In this document: one piece after another, positions 32,355 through 41,958 of the stretch | How the letters are laid out: each line of letters opens with the position of its first letter | Position numbering within the stretch: the first letter of the stretch is position 1 | Assembly: GCF_963678635.1 (NCBI RefSeq) | Contig: NC_087070.1 | Coordinates: 26,098,007-26,162,006, forward strand | Length of the DNA: 64,000 bases | Reading direction: 5' to 3' | DNA from: Symsagittifera roscoffensis | Lineage: Eukaryota; Xenacoelomorpha; Acoela; Convolutidae | Made by a program: the position numbers and the translations under genes | Notes under the pieces: model-generated | The model's database searches: none | What the model saw: only the letters and a program-made list of their open reading frames with translations | What the model was told of the DNA's origin: nothing

Positions 32355-35300
32355 TCAGCCTATACTTAAGTAATATTTCTTATGTAGATACACTTGTATG
32401 TTCGTATCAGAGAATATCACGTGTACAACCGCGTACAATTCCCGAGGATGCAGTCTTCCTCTATTTGGATCGTACACTGGAAGCGAAAGCTCCTTCACGT
32501 CCATTTCCACAAGGAAGTCCCTCAGCCTCGTCAAAGACAAGACTAGGTTTTCTGGGTCCACGTGCTGCTTCTCTGTCGCCCTCGTTACCAAGAAGCATAA
32601 GTACTTTCCCGGTATCTGCGACACCGCCGGGGGTAAGGCTGCTACGCCCCCTATCCCTGGTCTTTGCTTCCAAAGGAATTCCACGTTTTTGTATTCCCTC
32701 TTAAAATCTGCCGCTAGCGCCGTCCTAAAACTCATGTCTGCGGTGATTGCTATCGCACATGTTCTGTTTGTGAGTATGAAATCACTATCTGTTAGTACTA
32801 TGTTACTTGAATATTCATTTGGTAAGTTGAAATATGACTCAACTACCCTGCCTATGTCAGGTTTCTTAGGTTCTTCGCCTGTTTCTGCTTCTAAGTTTCC
32901 TGTTTCTCTTGCTATTCTCAATTTTTTTATTATCAAGTTTTCAGTGTGGGTAAGTCCTACCCCCACTCCCCGGACAAAAATATCCATCGGCGTCCCCGTC
33001 GATCGCATACCGGGTATTAAGTCAAGATTAGAAGCTGGAATGAGAAGTTGTCCTTCCTGGGCAGCCCAGGAAGGATCATCTCGTTCGGTCTTAATGTATT
33101 TCGCGCTTTCGCGATCTACGTCTTGAATCGTAACGCTGGTCTTTTTAGGGTCTGATGTCATTTCGTTCAGCCACTCTAAGACACGCAGGTTCGTCAGGTC
33201 TTGTTCATTTGACTGCTGTTGCTCATCGTCGAACTCCACCTCGGGTTTCGACCAGTCGTCAACCCACTCATCGTTGTGATCATCGACTATGTCAATGTCT
33301 TGTGACACGGTTATTTCCTCTAAACCCACTACTTCCTCCACTATTTTCTTTAGATCTATCCTATCCACTACAAAGTCGTCACCGTAAGGATTGTATTTCT
33401 TTCTTGGTCTCATCCCGTCTTTCTGATGAGTCTGCATCGTGAACGGAAGATCTGGTTCCATGTTCTTGGGAATCTCTGTCTGTTCGGAATCCTGCCAATC
33501 TTCCTCTGCGTAGGGCAAGGTTTCATCGTCTGCTTCGATCTGTTCGTTGGTATCCAGGTCCAATGGTGTATCCGTGCCTTCCTCTACGACTTCGTTTCCA
33601 TCGTTCTTCTCCCTGGTGCCTTTTTCATTGATCTCACAAGCAGGGTCCATCATTAGATAATCCCCATCTTCCATGTCTGCAGGTATACACCAGTCTTCTG
33701 TCGATGGATTGTGTGGCTTGATGTTCTCGTAGTGGGCGGCTCGGCCAGTACTCAGTCTATAAAAACGTCCCTCCTGGTGCACCTCCGTAATCATGAAGGG
33801 TCCCCTCCACTTTTTTAGAATCTTCTTTGTTCCTTTCGGTGGTATAACGTTCTGAAATACCCATACGTAGTCTCCCACCGAGTAGGCCTTTGCACCAGCT
33901 GCTTTCTTGTCGAATCTTTTCCTCTGCCTTGCCTGTGCCTGCTGAGTGTTTCGTCTACACAAATCGTTCAACTCCTGTTGGCGTTTGATCACATCCCTCA
34001 CGTAGTCCTGTGGGGACGTTTTCTTTCCCTCATACTCTGGGTAGAAGAATGTCAAGGGTAAAGACTTCTCGTGTCCCGTCAGCATCATGTGTGGACTGAC
34101 TCCAGTGGTGGAGTGTTGCGTGCTATTATAAGCTCCCATCACCTGTGGAAGGTATCTGTCCCAATCGGTCATGTACCTGGAACAATATACCCTCAGCATC
34201 GACACTAACGTCCTATTCTGTCTTTCCACTAAGCCATTCGTCTGAGGGTGGTATGTCGTGGAGTGAGCCTGAGCGACTTGTGACCGTCTCATAAGCTCTT
34301 TCATAAGCTCGCCTACGAAAGCCGTTCCATTGTCCGATTGAAACGTCATTGGACATCCGTGTCTTGCTATCCACGTATTGATCAGGTGGTCGCATGTCTC
34401 TTCCGCCGAGGCAGTGATGCAGGGCACGGCCTCTGCATACTTCGTGAAGTGATCTATCATGACCAAGACTTGGTTGTAACCGCTGTCTGTCATGCATATC
34501 TTCTGGTGATCTATCTGCACCACCTCGTTGATTTCAGACGACTCAATTGATTGTAAAGGAAATCGCAACTTCCTAGGATCCTTGACCTGTTGGCATGACA
34601 GACATGCTGTCACCCATTTCTCACATGCCTTTTTCATCCCAGGCCACTCAAAGCGCTTCAGGATCCTCTGATACACTTTGTCGATCCCTTGATGGCCCAT
34701 CTGATCATGCGAACTGAATAATAGTTCTGTCTGATAGAGTTGCGGCAACACTATCGCGTTATATTTGCATAAGACCTTGTCTTCTTCTCTTCTCCTGCAA
34801 GCCACGATCCCGTCCTTGTTCAGATATAATCTCCCCTCCTTCTGCATGAAGTATTGTCTCAGGATCCTATAGCTGTCTTCTTCCAGGTCACCTTTGTCAG
34901 GTGCACCGTTTTCTATCCACCTTTTTAGGTTGCTTGTCATGCGATCATTTCTCTGCGCCCTTAGAAGGTCCGAGAGTCTGTATCTCGCCTTCAAGTACGT
35001 CTTCATGACTCTCATCTGACTGTTCAGCTCGTTGGGCTGATGTGTGTCTTCTTCCATCTTAACGCACCAAATCTTCGCCAACGGTTGTGTTTCTTGTTGA
35101 AACGGCTGAAGATCAGTCCTGACTACCTCTTTCTGCGGCAACAGGCTTATCGAACGTTTCGATACCGCTATCGTTTCTAAGTCATCCGCTGCGTTGTCAA
35201 AGACTCTTTCGCTTGGTATTAGGTAGCGATCACTGTCAGGATCCTGGTACACCTCTCTGTCCAGGTCTCTCGCCCGAGTTTCCACTAGTAGCGTGTGTAT

Positions 35301-35597
35301 CGCCAGTTCTGACAGCTCGGATCCTGAACTCGAGTTCCTGTCTGAATAGGTGTCCATTCCTGAGTTTCGGGAATCATCATCTGTCGAAGAGGTTGTGCTG
35401 TAGACTGCACGCTCCTCCAGATCATGTCTGTGCTTTCTTCGCATCCATCTGAACTCCCCGGACAAAACCTTGTTCTCTCGGTCCTGTTTCTCATCAGGAA
35501 TTTCCTCGTTTATCTCAGACTCCCCGGACAAATTTCCTTGTCCCGGGTGTTGATCTTGTGATCGCTGGTTTTTCTCCTCATCCTTCTCCCCGGACAA
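32355..35597 (-). CDS. Pol C-terminal part: integrase, GPY/F module, acidic linker and macro-like domain (1080 residues)
   Basis: It continues Pol after a frameshift near 35726; the listed Met is only the first in the frame. Residues about 1-250 are acidic and variable, with repeated LSGE peptides. Integrase: HHCC region HDQMGHQGIDKV to ACLSCQQVK (about 290-345), catalytic D in VVQIDHQ (about 357), D in QSDNGTAF (about 417) and E in GLVERQNR (about 454); these are the residues that process and join cDNA ends. GPY/F-type module KKWRGPFMI near 600. After an acidic linker, residues about 930-1078 form the macro-like domain: SDFILTNRTCAIAITADMS, GGVAALPP, YLCFLVTR, ELSLPVYDPNRG and IQVYLHKKY. In true TARG1-type enzymes the loop after the MP/LP strand carries the glycine-rich catalytic signature; here it reads YDPNRG, so ADP-ribose binding or activity cannot be assumed. 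Confidence 0.88.
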   Translation of the reverse strand: MSGEKDEEKNQRSQDQHPGQGNLSGESEINEEIPDEKQDRENKVLSGEFRWMRRKHRHDLEERAVYSTTSSTDDDSRNSGMDTYSDRNSSSGSELSELAIHTLLVETRARDLDREVYQDPDSDRYLIPSERVFDNAADDLETIAVSKRSISLLPQKEVVRTDLQPFQQETQPLAKIWCVKMEEDTHQPNELNSQMRVMKTYLKARYRLSDLLRAQRNDRMTSNLKRWIENGAPDKGDLEEDSYRILRQYFMQKEGRLYLNKDGIVACRRREEDKVLCKYNAIVLPQLYQTELLFSSHDQMGHQGIDKVYQRILKRFEWPGMKKACEKWVTACLSCQQVKDPRKLRFPLQSIESSEINEVVQIDHQKICMTDSGYNQVLVMIDHFTKYAEAVPCITASAEETCDHLINTWIARHGCPMTFQSDNGTAFVGELMKELMRRSQVAQAHSTTYHPQTNGLVERQNRTLVSMLRVYCSRYMTDWDRYLPQVMGAYNSTQHSTTGVSPHMMLTGHEKSLPLTFFYPEYEGKKTSPQDYVRDVIKRQQELNDLCRRNTQQAQARQRKRFDKKAAGAKAYSVGDYVWVFQNVIPPKGTKKILKKWRGPFMITEVHQEGRFYRLSTGRAAHYENIKPHNPSTEDWCIPADMEDGDYLMMDPACEINEKGTREKNDGNEVVEEGTDTPLDLDTNEQIEADDETLPYAEEDWQDSEQTEIPKNMEPDLPFTMQTHQKDGMRPRKKYNPYGDDFVVDRIDLKKIVEEVVGLEEITVSQDIDIVDDHNDEWVDDWSKPEVEFDDEQQQSNEQDLTNLRVLEWLNEMTSDPKKTSVTIQDVDRESAKYIKTERDDPSWAAQEGQLLIPASNLDLIPGMRSTGTPMDIFVRGVGVGLTHTENLIIKKLRIARETGNLEAETGEEPKKPDIGRVVESYFNLPNEYSSNIVLTDSDFILTNRTCAIAITADMSFRTALAADFKREYKNVEFLWKQRPGIGGVAALPPAVSQIPGKYLCFLVTRATEKQHVDPENLVLSLTRLRDFLVEMDVKELSLPVYDPNRGRLHPRELYAVVHVIFSDTNIQVYLHKKYYLSIG

Positions 35598-35679
35598 ATA
35601 GTCTTGCAGCAGATTTTGTTCTACCTCTTCACCCTCTTTTTCCCGGTCTACAAAGGTGACGGTTTTCTTTCGCTTGCTG

Positions 35680-38600
35680 CTACCCTGTTCTTTCCGTCCG
35701 TAAGAAGTACTGGTTAAAATCTCTTGGGGGTATTGAGGATACTAGTTGCTGAACTATTGTCCTACAATCCCTCTTGTTCTCTTCGTGCTGTTGTCTGGAC
35801 GGCATGATCTTCACCTGCTCACTGACTGTTAGCGATGCCACTGCTGCTGTCCACTCGGGGTCATCTCTGGTCACTTCTCTTTCTAACAATCCACCCAGTA
35901 TCCGCATCACTTGTGGTGTGACTTGCACCGTTTTATCCAATAATGAGAGGCTGTTTATATTCATGCGAGAGAGTTCTTGCTGGACCAGGTTCGAGCGCAG
36001 CAACAAATCCAAGGGGACCGGGTCCTCCCTTGACAGGATCTTTATCTCGGCTGCTTTCTCTACAGGTAACTCAGGATGCCCCGGAATTGGATGTCCAGAC
36101 TTATCCATCCATCTCGTTAAGGGAAGCGCTTCATAAGTTTCTTTGTCCAGAAACGAGAATCCCTCCTTTACTTCCGCCTGATTGGCCTGCTTCTGCTCCA
36201 ATCTTTCATAGAACTCAGTTTTCTTGCTGAGACTGTCAGCATTCTGATGTTTATCACGCATCCTGTGTTCGATTATCATATGGTAGCCATCCAGTCTTAC
36301 TATCCATCTACCAATATAACTCTGATCCATCGAGTAGGTCTTCAACCAGGATAACGCTCTGTTGTCCACGCGTAACTTGAAGGGAGCGCTCCCCAAGTAT
36401 GCACGGTACTTCTCCACGAAGGTAACTACTGCAAACATTTCTGCTTTTGGTGCGCCATATTTCATCTCTGTGTCACTCAAGACTTTGCTGCCGTATGCAA
36501 TGGGACGGAGAACTGTTCTTCCGTTCCATTCTTGCTCTTGATGCAATTTTCCTGAGATGGCCACCACCGATGCGTCTGTGTCAAGAACATACATGCCCTT
36601 TTCTGTAGGCATGCCCAGCACTGGCGCTTCGCACAGTTCCCGCTTTATGTTCTCGAAAGCAACTTGTGCCTCATCGTTCCATTCGAACTTTTTCCCTTTG
36701 TTGCGCATCAGCTTCTGCATCGGGTACACCTTGTCCGCGTATCCTTTTATGAATTCTCGGTAGTAATTGGCAAACCCTAGGAAGCTCATGAGCTGTGTGT
36801 CCGTTCTAGGAGCTTTCCATGTCAGCACAGCCTCTACTGCTTCTGGATCTGGCCTCACACCATGCCGGTCCACCATTCTTCCCAGGTACTTGATCGAATC
36901 CCTAAGGATTTCACATTTCGATGGTTTGCATTTCAAGCCTGCTCTTTTCATACATCCGAAGACCTCATCGAGCCGGTCAATGTGATCCTCCAGGGTCGGT
37001 GTCGCTATGACTACGTCATCCACGTAGCACATCAAGAGATTCCCGTACTTTTTGGTCACTCCTGTCAAAGCCTGAGCCATCAGCCTTTGAAAGGTTGCTG
37101 TTGCATTGCACAAGCCGAAGGGCATCCTCTTCCACTGGTACAACCCCAATTCGCACGCGAAACCGGTTTTTTCCCTATCCTTTTTCCGCAAAGGAACCTG
37201 CCAGAAGGCAGAACCTAAGTCCAATGTGGTGAAGAACTTTGCATCACCAAGTTTAGATAGGCTCTCGTCTATTCGCGGTATCGGGTACGCATCTTTAATC
37301 GTTACCGCGTTCAAGTAACGAAAGTCGCAACAAAATCTAAGCTGCCCCCCTTTCTTTTTCGCCATTACTACTCCGCAAGCCCATGGTGATTTCGAGGGTT
37401 CTATCATGTCGTATTCAAGCAACATTTCTATTTCCGCTCGGCACGCTTCCGATTTATGTGGCGTCATTCGCCTTGCGCCTTCCCTATGGGGAACGGCGCC
37501 CTCTTCTAGTTCGATTTCGTGTTCGACGAAATTACAGCAACCGATGTCCGCCTTATGTTTTGAAAATACTTCGGCGTTCCGATCTAGGAGGTCCCGCAAT
37601 TTTTCAAAATCTCCCTCACCTATTTTTCCTTTTAAATGTTCTATTTCTGGCAAAACCGGTTTGTCAGAATCTAGTTCATATGACGAGGGGCGTTCCGGAA
37701 AATTCGAGCAGCTTGATAAGCCGTCGTCCGTTTCGGATTTCATTGAAAACAATTTATGAATAGATTTTAATTCATTAATTCTCTTTAAGATTTTATCTTT
37801 ATTTGCATGATAAGGACAGTCTTTCACACTATATTTCTTCGAGTTTTCTGTCTCCTCATAGTCGGTCCTCATCGGCAAGGCGTAGCCAAGCTTCTTTCCA
37901 CGCTGGATTGAAACCGTGGTGTCCAGTGTGTTCAACAACACACTGACACACAGTCCGTTTCGCGTTACCGAGAAGCTCCGGCCTAAAATCACCGAACTCT
38001 GACTATTTGGATTCGGTACTAAGCAAACCTGTTTGCTATCACTTAACGAATTTAAATTTCTCATTCTAAAAATTGCTACTACAGCTTGTCCTGGTTGTAA
38101 CTTTACTTTTCTATCCAAAAAAACTGGTACCTTATTTTCATCTGTTATTATCCTATTAATTGGTCTCTTAACATACTTTCGGTCCGGGTTTCTAATCCGT
38201 ATTAGACCGTTGTTCAAGTCAATCATCACGTCAAAAATCCTGACAAAATCTCTGCCCAAGATGAATTGGTCGGCGTCGTCCAGATTCTCTATCACCAGGA
38301 AGCTCATCCAAAGGTTCCGTCCTCCCATGTGAAGGACCATCACCGGTGTTCTTCCGGCTACGTAGATAGCTCCTCGATTTGCAGCGGCTAGTCGGAGATT
38401 CGTAGGAATCAAATCTTCCCGCGTGAAGCCCATTCTCTCCCAGGTTTTTATCGGCATCACACTCACCACCACGCCTGTGTCCAGAAGCCCTGTGACTCCG
38501 ATTTTTGTTCCGTTGGTGTCAAGCAGGTGTGTTGTCACATCTGCTTCATATCCAATATGTACCGCGTCTTGTTCCATCATGGCGTCATGGCCTATCCTGC

Positions 38601-40026
38601 GGACTTTGAGTTCCTCTTCACCCAAATAGATCTGCCCCATTTGGTCATCATCTGTTGTTATGTAAGTCCTGGTGTAGATGCTGATTCCATCCACGTTCAG
38701 CATTATTTGATACGGCCCATAGACCTCCAAGTAGCGTCCATGAAGTTTCTTCATGCGAGGGCCACCCGTCGTTAGTAGTGCTCGCACAGCTCTCGACTCA
38801 GTGCGTGGCTCCACCCGCCTCAGATAATCTGCATATGTGTCCAAATGCATTAAAGTGAACTCTGATGGTTCACTCAAATTTCTTATTACCTGGTGTCCAG
38901 CCACTGAGATTATCGACTGTATCTTCTTTCCCTGCGGCGCCATGCCGAACCTCTTACCGGAGATCACTTTAAGTTTCATATCTAAACTGCTTGGTGTTTT
39001 CGTCTCCTCGAACTCCATTGCCTCGAAGGTATTCAGTTGCTCCTGAAGCTTTTCATTTTCCAGTTCAAGTTTCACTTTTTGTTCGATCTCTTTCGTCACC
39101 AATTCCTGCTGTACTCTATTTAGAGCATCCTTTGCGGCTGCCTTATAATCGATCTTGAAGTCATCGGCCGCAGTTGCTGGTTCCGGTTCACGTGCTTCTT
39201 CTGTTACTGCTTGCATTTTCTTTGCCGCCAGCTCTTGAGGTTTGTCCTTCCTGCGTGCCTCTGCTTCGCTCAAAAGTCGAGCCTTGCTTGCTTTCACTCC
39301 TGACAAAGCTTCTTCATGCCTTGGATGCTTGATGTCTGCCACTGCATCCCAGAATTGCGGACAATCTGATTTAAAATGACCTTCCAAGTTACAAAAGAAA
39401 CACCTCGGGCCAAATTTCGCAATTACTCCTCTCATGAAATCCTCATGATCCAACTCTGACGCATCTTCGTCCTCGAGGCTAAAGCCTATTGCTTTCATGC
39501 CTTGTTTGTAAGCTGGACATGCTGACACATGATGGTCTGTTGAACTGCAATTAGCACAAGAACGTCTCTTGTCCATATCATCCCTCGGTTTGTACCAATT
39601 GTTCCCTTGGTTTGCTGGTCCGTTGTTAAAATTGCCATAATTGTTCTTGTAATATCCAGATCTCGAAGTAGGTTTCAACAAAAGATACTCTTTTGATTTG
39701 AGCCTCAACTCCTCCGGTGTTGGCGCATTAGTTGATAGTGGTGTGTAATGTGTTGCTAGCATCGTACGAAGTTCATCATTTTTCACACCATCGATGAATT
39801 TTGAGGCTACGGCCAGGTTAATCCTTCGGTTTGACTCATCCGGTTGGCTGCGTCTTCTCAGCATTTCCAAATCATCGAGAAACTTGTCTATTGTTTCATC
39901 TTCTCGTTGCCTCCGTTTCTCGAAGCGCATCATCGCCTGGTGCCCCTGCACCCCTGATCCGAAACGGTTTAACACGATTTCGAAGATTTTCTCAGCAGTG
40001 TCACGTTGATACTGTTTCTTAGCCAT
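35680..40026 (-). CDS. Capsid C-terminus, nucleocapsid, protease, reverse transcriptase and RNase H (1448 residues)
   Basis: It is in the same frame as gag; only the TAA at 40048-40050 separates them, so Gag and Pol form one reading frame without a programmed shift. Residues about 1-90 finish the capsid (LNRFGSG, QAMMRFEKRRQR). Two CCHC knuckles follow, CANCSSTDHHVSAC (about 155) and CFFCNLEGHFKSDC (about 207). A coiled linker precedes the protease active site LLDTGV (about 513). RT spans about 860-1040, with RFCCDFRYLNAV, FTTLDLGSAFWQVP and MCYVDDVV (about 998, intact catalytic Asp pair). RNase H spans about 1145-1270, with DTDAS, KAEMFAVV, RVDNRALS and ADSLSKK. It ends prematurely after a five-base G run at 35726-35730 (plus strand), where one extra base shifts the frame relative to the integrase segment. 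Confidence 0.92.
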   Translation of the reverse strand: MAKKQYQRDTAEKIFEIVLNRFGSGVQGHQAMMRFEKRRQREDETIDKFLDDLEMLRRRSQPDESNRRINLAVASKFIDGVKNDELRTMLATHYTPLSTNAPTPEELRLKSKEYLLLKPTSRSGYYKNNYGNFNNGPANQGNNWYKPRDDMDKRRSCANCSSTDHHVSACPAYKQGMKAIGFSLEDEDASELDHEDFMRGVIAKFGPRCFFCNLEGHFKSDCPQFWDAVADIKHPRHEEALSGVKASKARLLSEAEARRKDKPQELAAKKMQAVTEEAREPEPATAADDFKIDYKAAAKDALNRVQQELVTKEIEQKVKLELENEKLQEQLNTFEAMEFEETKTPSSLDMKLKVISGKRFGMAPQGKKIQSIISVAGHQVIRNLSEPSEFTLMHLDTYADYLRRVEPRTESRAVRALLTTGGPRMKKLHGRYLEVYGPYQIMLNVDGISIYTRTYITTDDDQMGQIYLGEEELKVRRIGHDAMMEQDAVHIGYEADVTTHLLDTNGTKIGVTGLLDTGVVVSVMPIKTWERMGFTREDLIPTNLRLAAANRGAIYVAGRTPVMVLHMGGRNLWMSFLVIENLDDADQFILGRDFVRIFDVMIDLNNGLIRIRNPDRKYVKRPINRIITDENKVPVFLDRKVKLQPGQAVVAIFRMRNLNSLSDSKQVCLVPNPNSQSSVILGRSFSVTRNGLCVSVLLNTLDTTVSIQRGKKLGYALPMRTDYEETENSKKYSVKDCPYHANKDKILKRINELKSIHKLFSMKSETDDGLSSCSNFPERPSSYELDSDKPVLPEIEHLKGKIGEGDFEKLRDLLDRNAEVFSKHKADIGCCNFVEHEIELEEGAVPHREGARRMTPHKSEACRAEIEMLLEYDMIEPSKSPWACGVVMAKKKGGQLRFCCDFRYLNAVTIKDAYPIPRIDESLSKLGDAKFFTTLDLGSAFWQVPLRKKDREKTGFACELGLYQWKRMPFGLCNATATFQRLMAQALTGVTKKYGNLLMCYVDDVVIATPTLEDHIDRLDEVFGCMKRAGLKCKPSKCEILRDSIKYLGRMVDRHGVRPDPEAVEAVLTWKAPRTDTQLMSFLGFANYYREFIKGYADKVYPMQKLMRNKGKKFEWNDEAQVAFENIKRELCEAPVLGMPTEKGMYVLDTDASVVAISGKLHQEQEWNGRTVLRPIAYGSKVLSDTEMKYGAPKAEMFAVVTFVEKYRAYLGSAPFKLRVDNRALSWLKTYSMDQSYIGRWIVRLDGYHMIIEHRMRDKHQNADSLSKKTEFYERLEQKQANQAEVKEGFSFLDKETYEALPLTRWMDKSGHPIPGHPELPVEKAAEIKILSREDPVPLDLLLRSNLVQQELSRMNINSLSLLDKTVQVTPQVMRILGGLLEREVTRDDPEWTAAVASLTVSEQVKIMPSRQQHEENKRDCRTIVQQLVSSIPPRDFNQYFLRTERTG

Positions 40027-40047
40027 GACACAGTTCAGGGCTGTCCC

Positions 40048-41958
40048 TTATAAGTTGCTGGTGAGCGCGCTGCATTCCTGTCTCTCCGACAAGTCCTCTT
40101 CCTCGAAATGCAGCTTCATTACCTCTATCCAGGTATCAATACAGCCATCAGATTCGTCCTTGTAGCATCTTGGCTTCTTAAAGACTCTTCTGGACTTTTC
40201 ACTGCGTTCATTGGTTCTAGATAACCGCGTCAGGAATGTCTCCAAAGACCTGTTCAGGGGTTCAAATGCTGTGGCCATTGCCGTAGCATCCCTTGAGTGT
40301 CCCGCTTGAGTGTCCTCACACCTTGTCGAAGGCTCTGTGTGCGGTGCATCCCTGCAATCCGAATCACCATGAGCGTTTCCCGCTTGGCCCATGTGACTCC
40401 TCCTCGGGCTTGTATGCCCCATGTTGCCAGAATCGCTTCTCCCAGTCGCATGTGTGCTTTGCGTTGGTCGTTCGTTCGAGGTTTGTCTGTTCCCCGTTGA
40501 ACTCGCTCTACTGTTCGGGCCCCATGCTGTATTACCCCTTGTGGCATAGCCTGATGAACTGCCCCTGCCTCTAGTGGATCCATACGTCTTCCTCCTTTGA
40601 TGTTCATTGAAGTTCACCCTCGGTTCCCTGCTGGGACCTCCCGAGTTCGGCTCTCCTTCTTTTGGTCCACTCTTGCTGCTTAGTAGCCCGTCCAACCTAT
40701 CCATGATAGCCTGAGTTCGCCTCTCCATCATCGCGTCTATCTTTATGTCAAGAGACCCAAGAGACTGCTCTTGCTGTATTCTTAACTTCTCCATGTCGGC
40801 TCTTAAGCGTAACTCCCTCTGTTCCGCCTCTCTTGTCATTCGCGACAAGTTCCTCGTCATATGTTCATCCGTTCTTTCTTTCAAGCGTTTTTCGCTTCTG
40901 CCAACTTCTTGTCTGTTGCGGTTTATTTCTTCCCGCAGACTTTCTCTTTCAATGTGAACTGCTCTTTCCAGGTCACTCATCCTTATCGACATCTGTTCAT
41001 TTTGTTCTCCTAAACTGCCCACTATGTTGTTTAAGGCTTCCTCTAGTGCTGCCCCGTTATCCATGAGTGGCGTCACTAGTGGTGGTGTAACTCTGTCGGT
41101 CCCAGGTAGCTTCGTGCTGGTAGAGATCCGGGCCTTGACTCTCTGTCTTGACGTTTTATCATTATCCATTTCAGGATCCGCTAACGCGTTGCCAAGCCCT
41201 CTGGTTCTACTCTCTTCAGGTTGTGGCTCCGAACTTGTCCTAATCGCGAAGTCCTTCGACTGGCCCGGTGTGTTTGCCTCTTTGCTTATCGTTGTCACTA
41301 CACCAAATTTATCCATGGTTCCAGTCTCTCTTCCGACGTGTGCCTCACTCTCCTGGATCGAACTATTGAGACTGACTTGAGATCCAAAGTCCCCTTGCTC
41401 CTCTTCATCCTCTTCCTCCTGGGACTCCCCATCGTTTCCTGCTCCTCCTCCCATGCTGAATGGAAAGATGTTTCCGAAGGTGTTCTTCATTCTTTCTGAG
41501 AACGATGATGAGGTTGTTTGTTTTCCAGTTCCGCTTGCCATCATAGTGTTGTCTGTCGGAGATCTTCTAGTTGCCGTTACTTCAGTTGAGATGTCGGACA
41601 GTTCCGACATCTCCTCTCGATCCAACGTCCCGGTGGAAGTGGCAAAATCATGGCCTTGTTCTACCGGAGTAGATTCACTCGCCAGCCTTCTGCCTCTCCC
41701 TTCCAGTCCATTTACTCCCTGGTTGTCGTTCATGGTATGGTCCGTATTGACCTCCACTTCTAACAGTTCTCTTCGCCCTTCTGAGGTCTTTTGACTTCTC
41801 GTTTCAACCATTCTGCCTGAAACCGTCCCCTCTTTATCGGACCGGGTTCGCTTGATCCAATCCACAAAAGGATCGGTCATCGTTTTTCTTTGCTTTTCAG
41901 GTATGAATTTCCTAGAGCTATTACCTCGTTTTGGTATCCTTGACTTGTCTAAACTCAT
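40048..41958 (-). CDS. Gag N-terminal part (636 residues) of the minus-strand giant element
   Basis: This is the start of Gag-Pol. The likely true start is M50 (41811), where MVETRSQ matches MVRTRSG of the other copy; the first 49 residues may be read-through leader. Residues 50-300 are acidic, Ser/Thr-rich and poorly conserved. Residues about 320-430 are a coiled coil with many Arg/Glu (RMSDLERAVHIERESLREE-type heptads). A Gly/Ser/Arg-rich segment follows; the capsid begins near residue 580 (ALNRSLETF-like, then KKPRCYKDESDGCIDTWIEVM). The frame ends at a TAA (40048-40050) inside the capsid where the other copy has Glu; downstream sequence continues in frame. Confidence 0.88.
   Translation of the reverse strand: MSLDKSRIPKRGNSSRKFIPEKQRKTMTDPFVDWIKRTRSDKEGTVSGRMVETRSQKTSEGRRELLEVEVNTDHTMNDNQGVNGLEGRGRRLASESTPVEQGHDFATSTGTLDREEMSELSDISTEVTATRRSPTDNTMMASGTGKQTTSSSFSERMKNTFGNIFPFSMGGGAGNDGESQEEEDEEEQGDFGSQVSLNSSIQESEAHVGRETGTMDKFGVVTTISKEANTPGQSKDFAIRTSSEPQPEESRTRGLGNALADPEMDNDKTSRQRVKARISTSTKLPGTDRVTPPLVTPLMDNGAALEEALNNIVGSLGEQNEQMSIRMSDLERAVHIERESLREEINRNRQEVGRSEKRLKERTDEHMTRNLSRMTREAEQRELRLRADMEKLRIQQEQSLGSLDIKIDAMMERRTQAIMDRLDGLLSSKSGPKEGEPNSGGPSREPRVNFNEHQRRKTYGSTRGRGSSSGYATRGNTAWGPNSRASSTGNRQTSNERPTQSTHATGRSDSGNMGHTSPRRSHMGQAGNAHGDSDCRDAPHTEPSTRCEDTQAGHSRDATAMATAFEPLNRSLETFLTRLSRTNERSEKSRRVFKKPRCYKDESDGCIDTWIEVMKLHFEEEDLSERQECSALTSNL

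Noticed and set aside
32398-33126. Plus-strand frame of 242 codons opposite pol
   Set aside because: It is the shadow of the conserved macro-like domain and linker on the minus strand.
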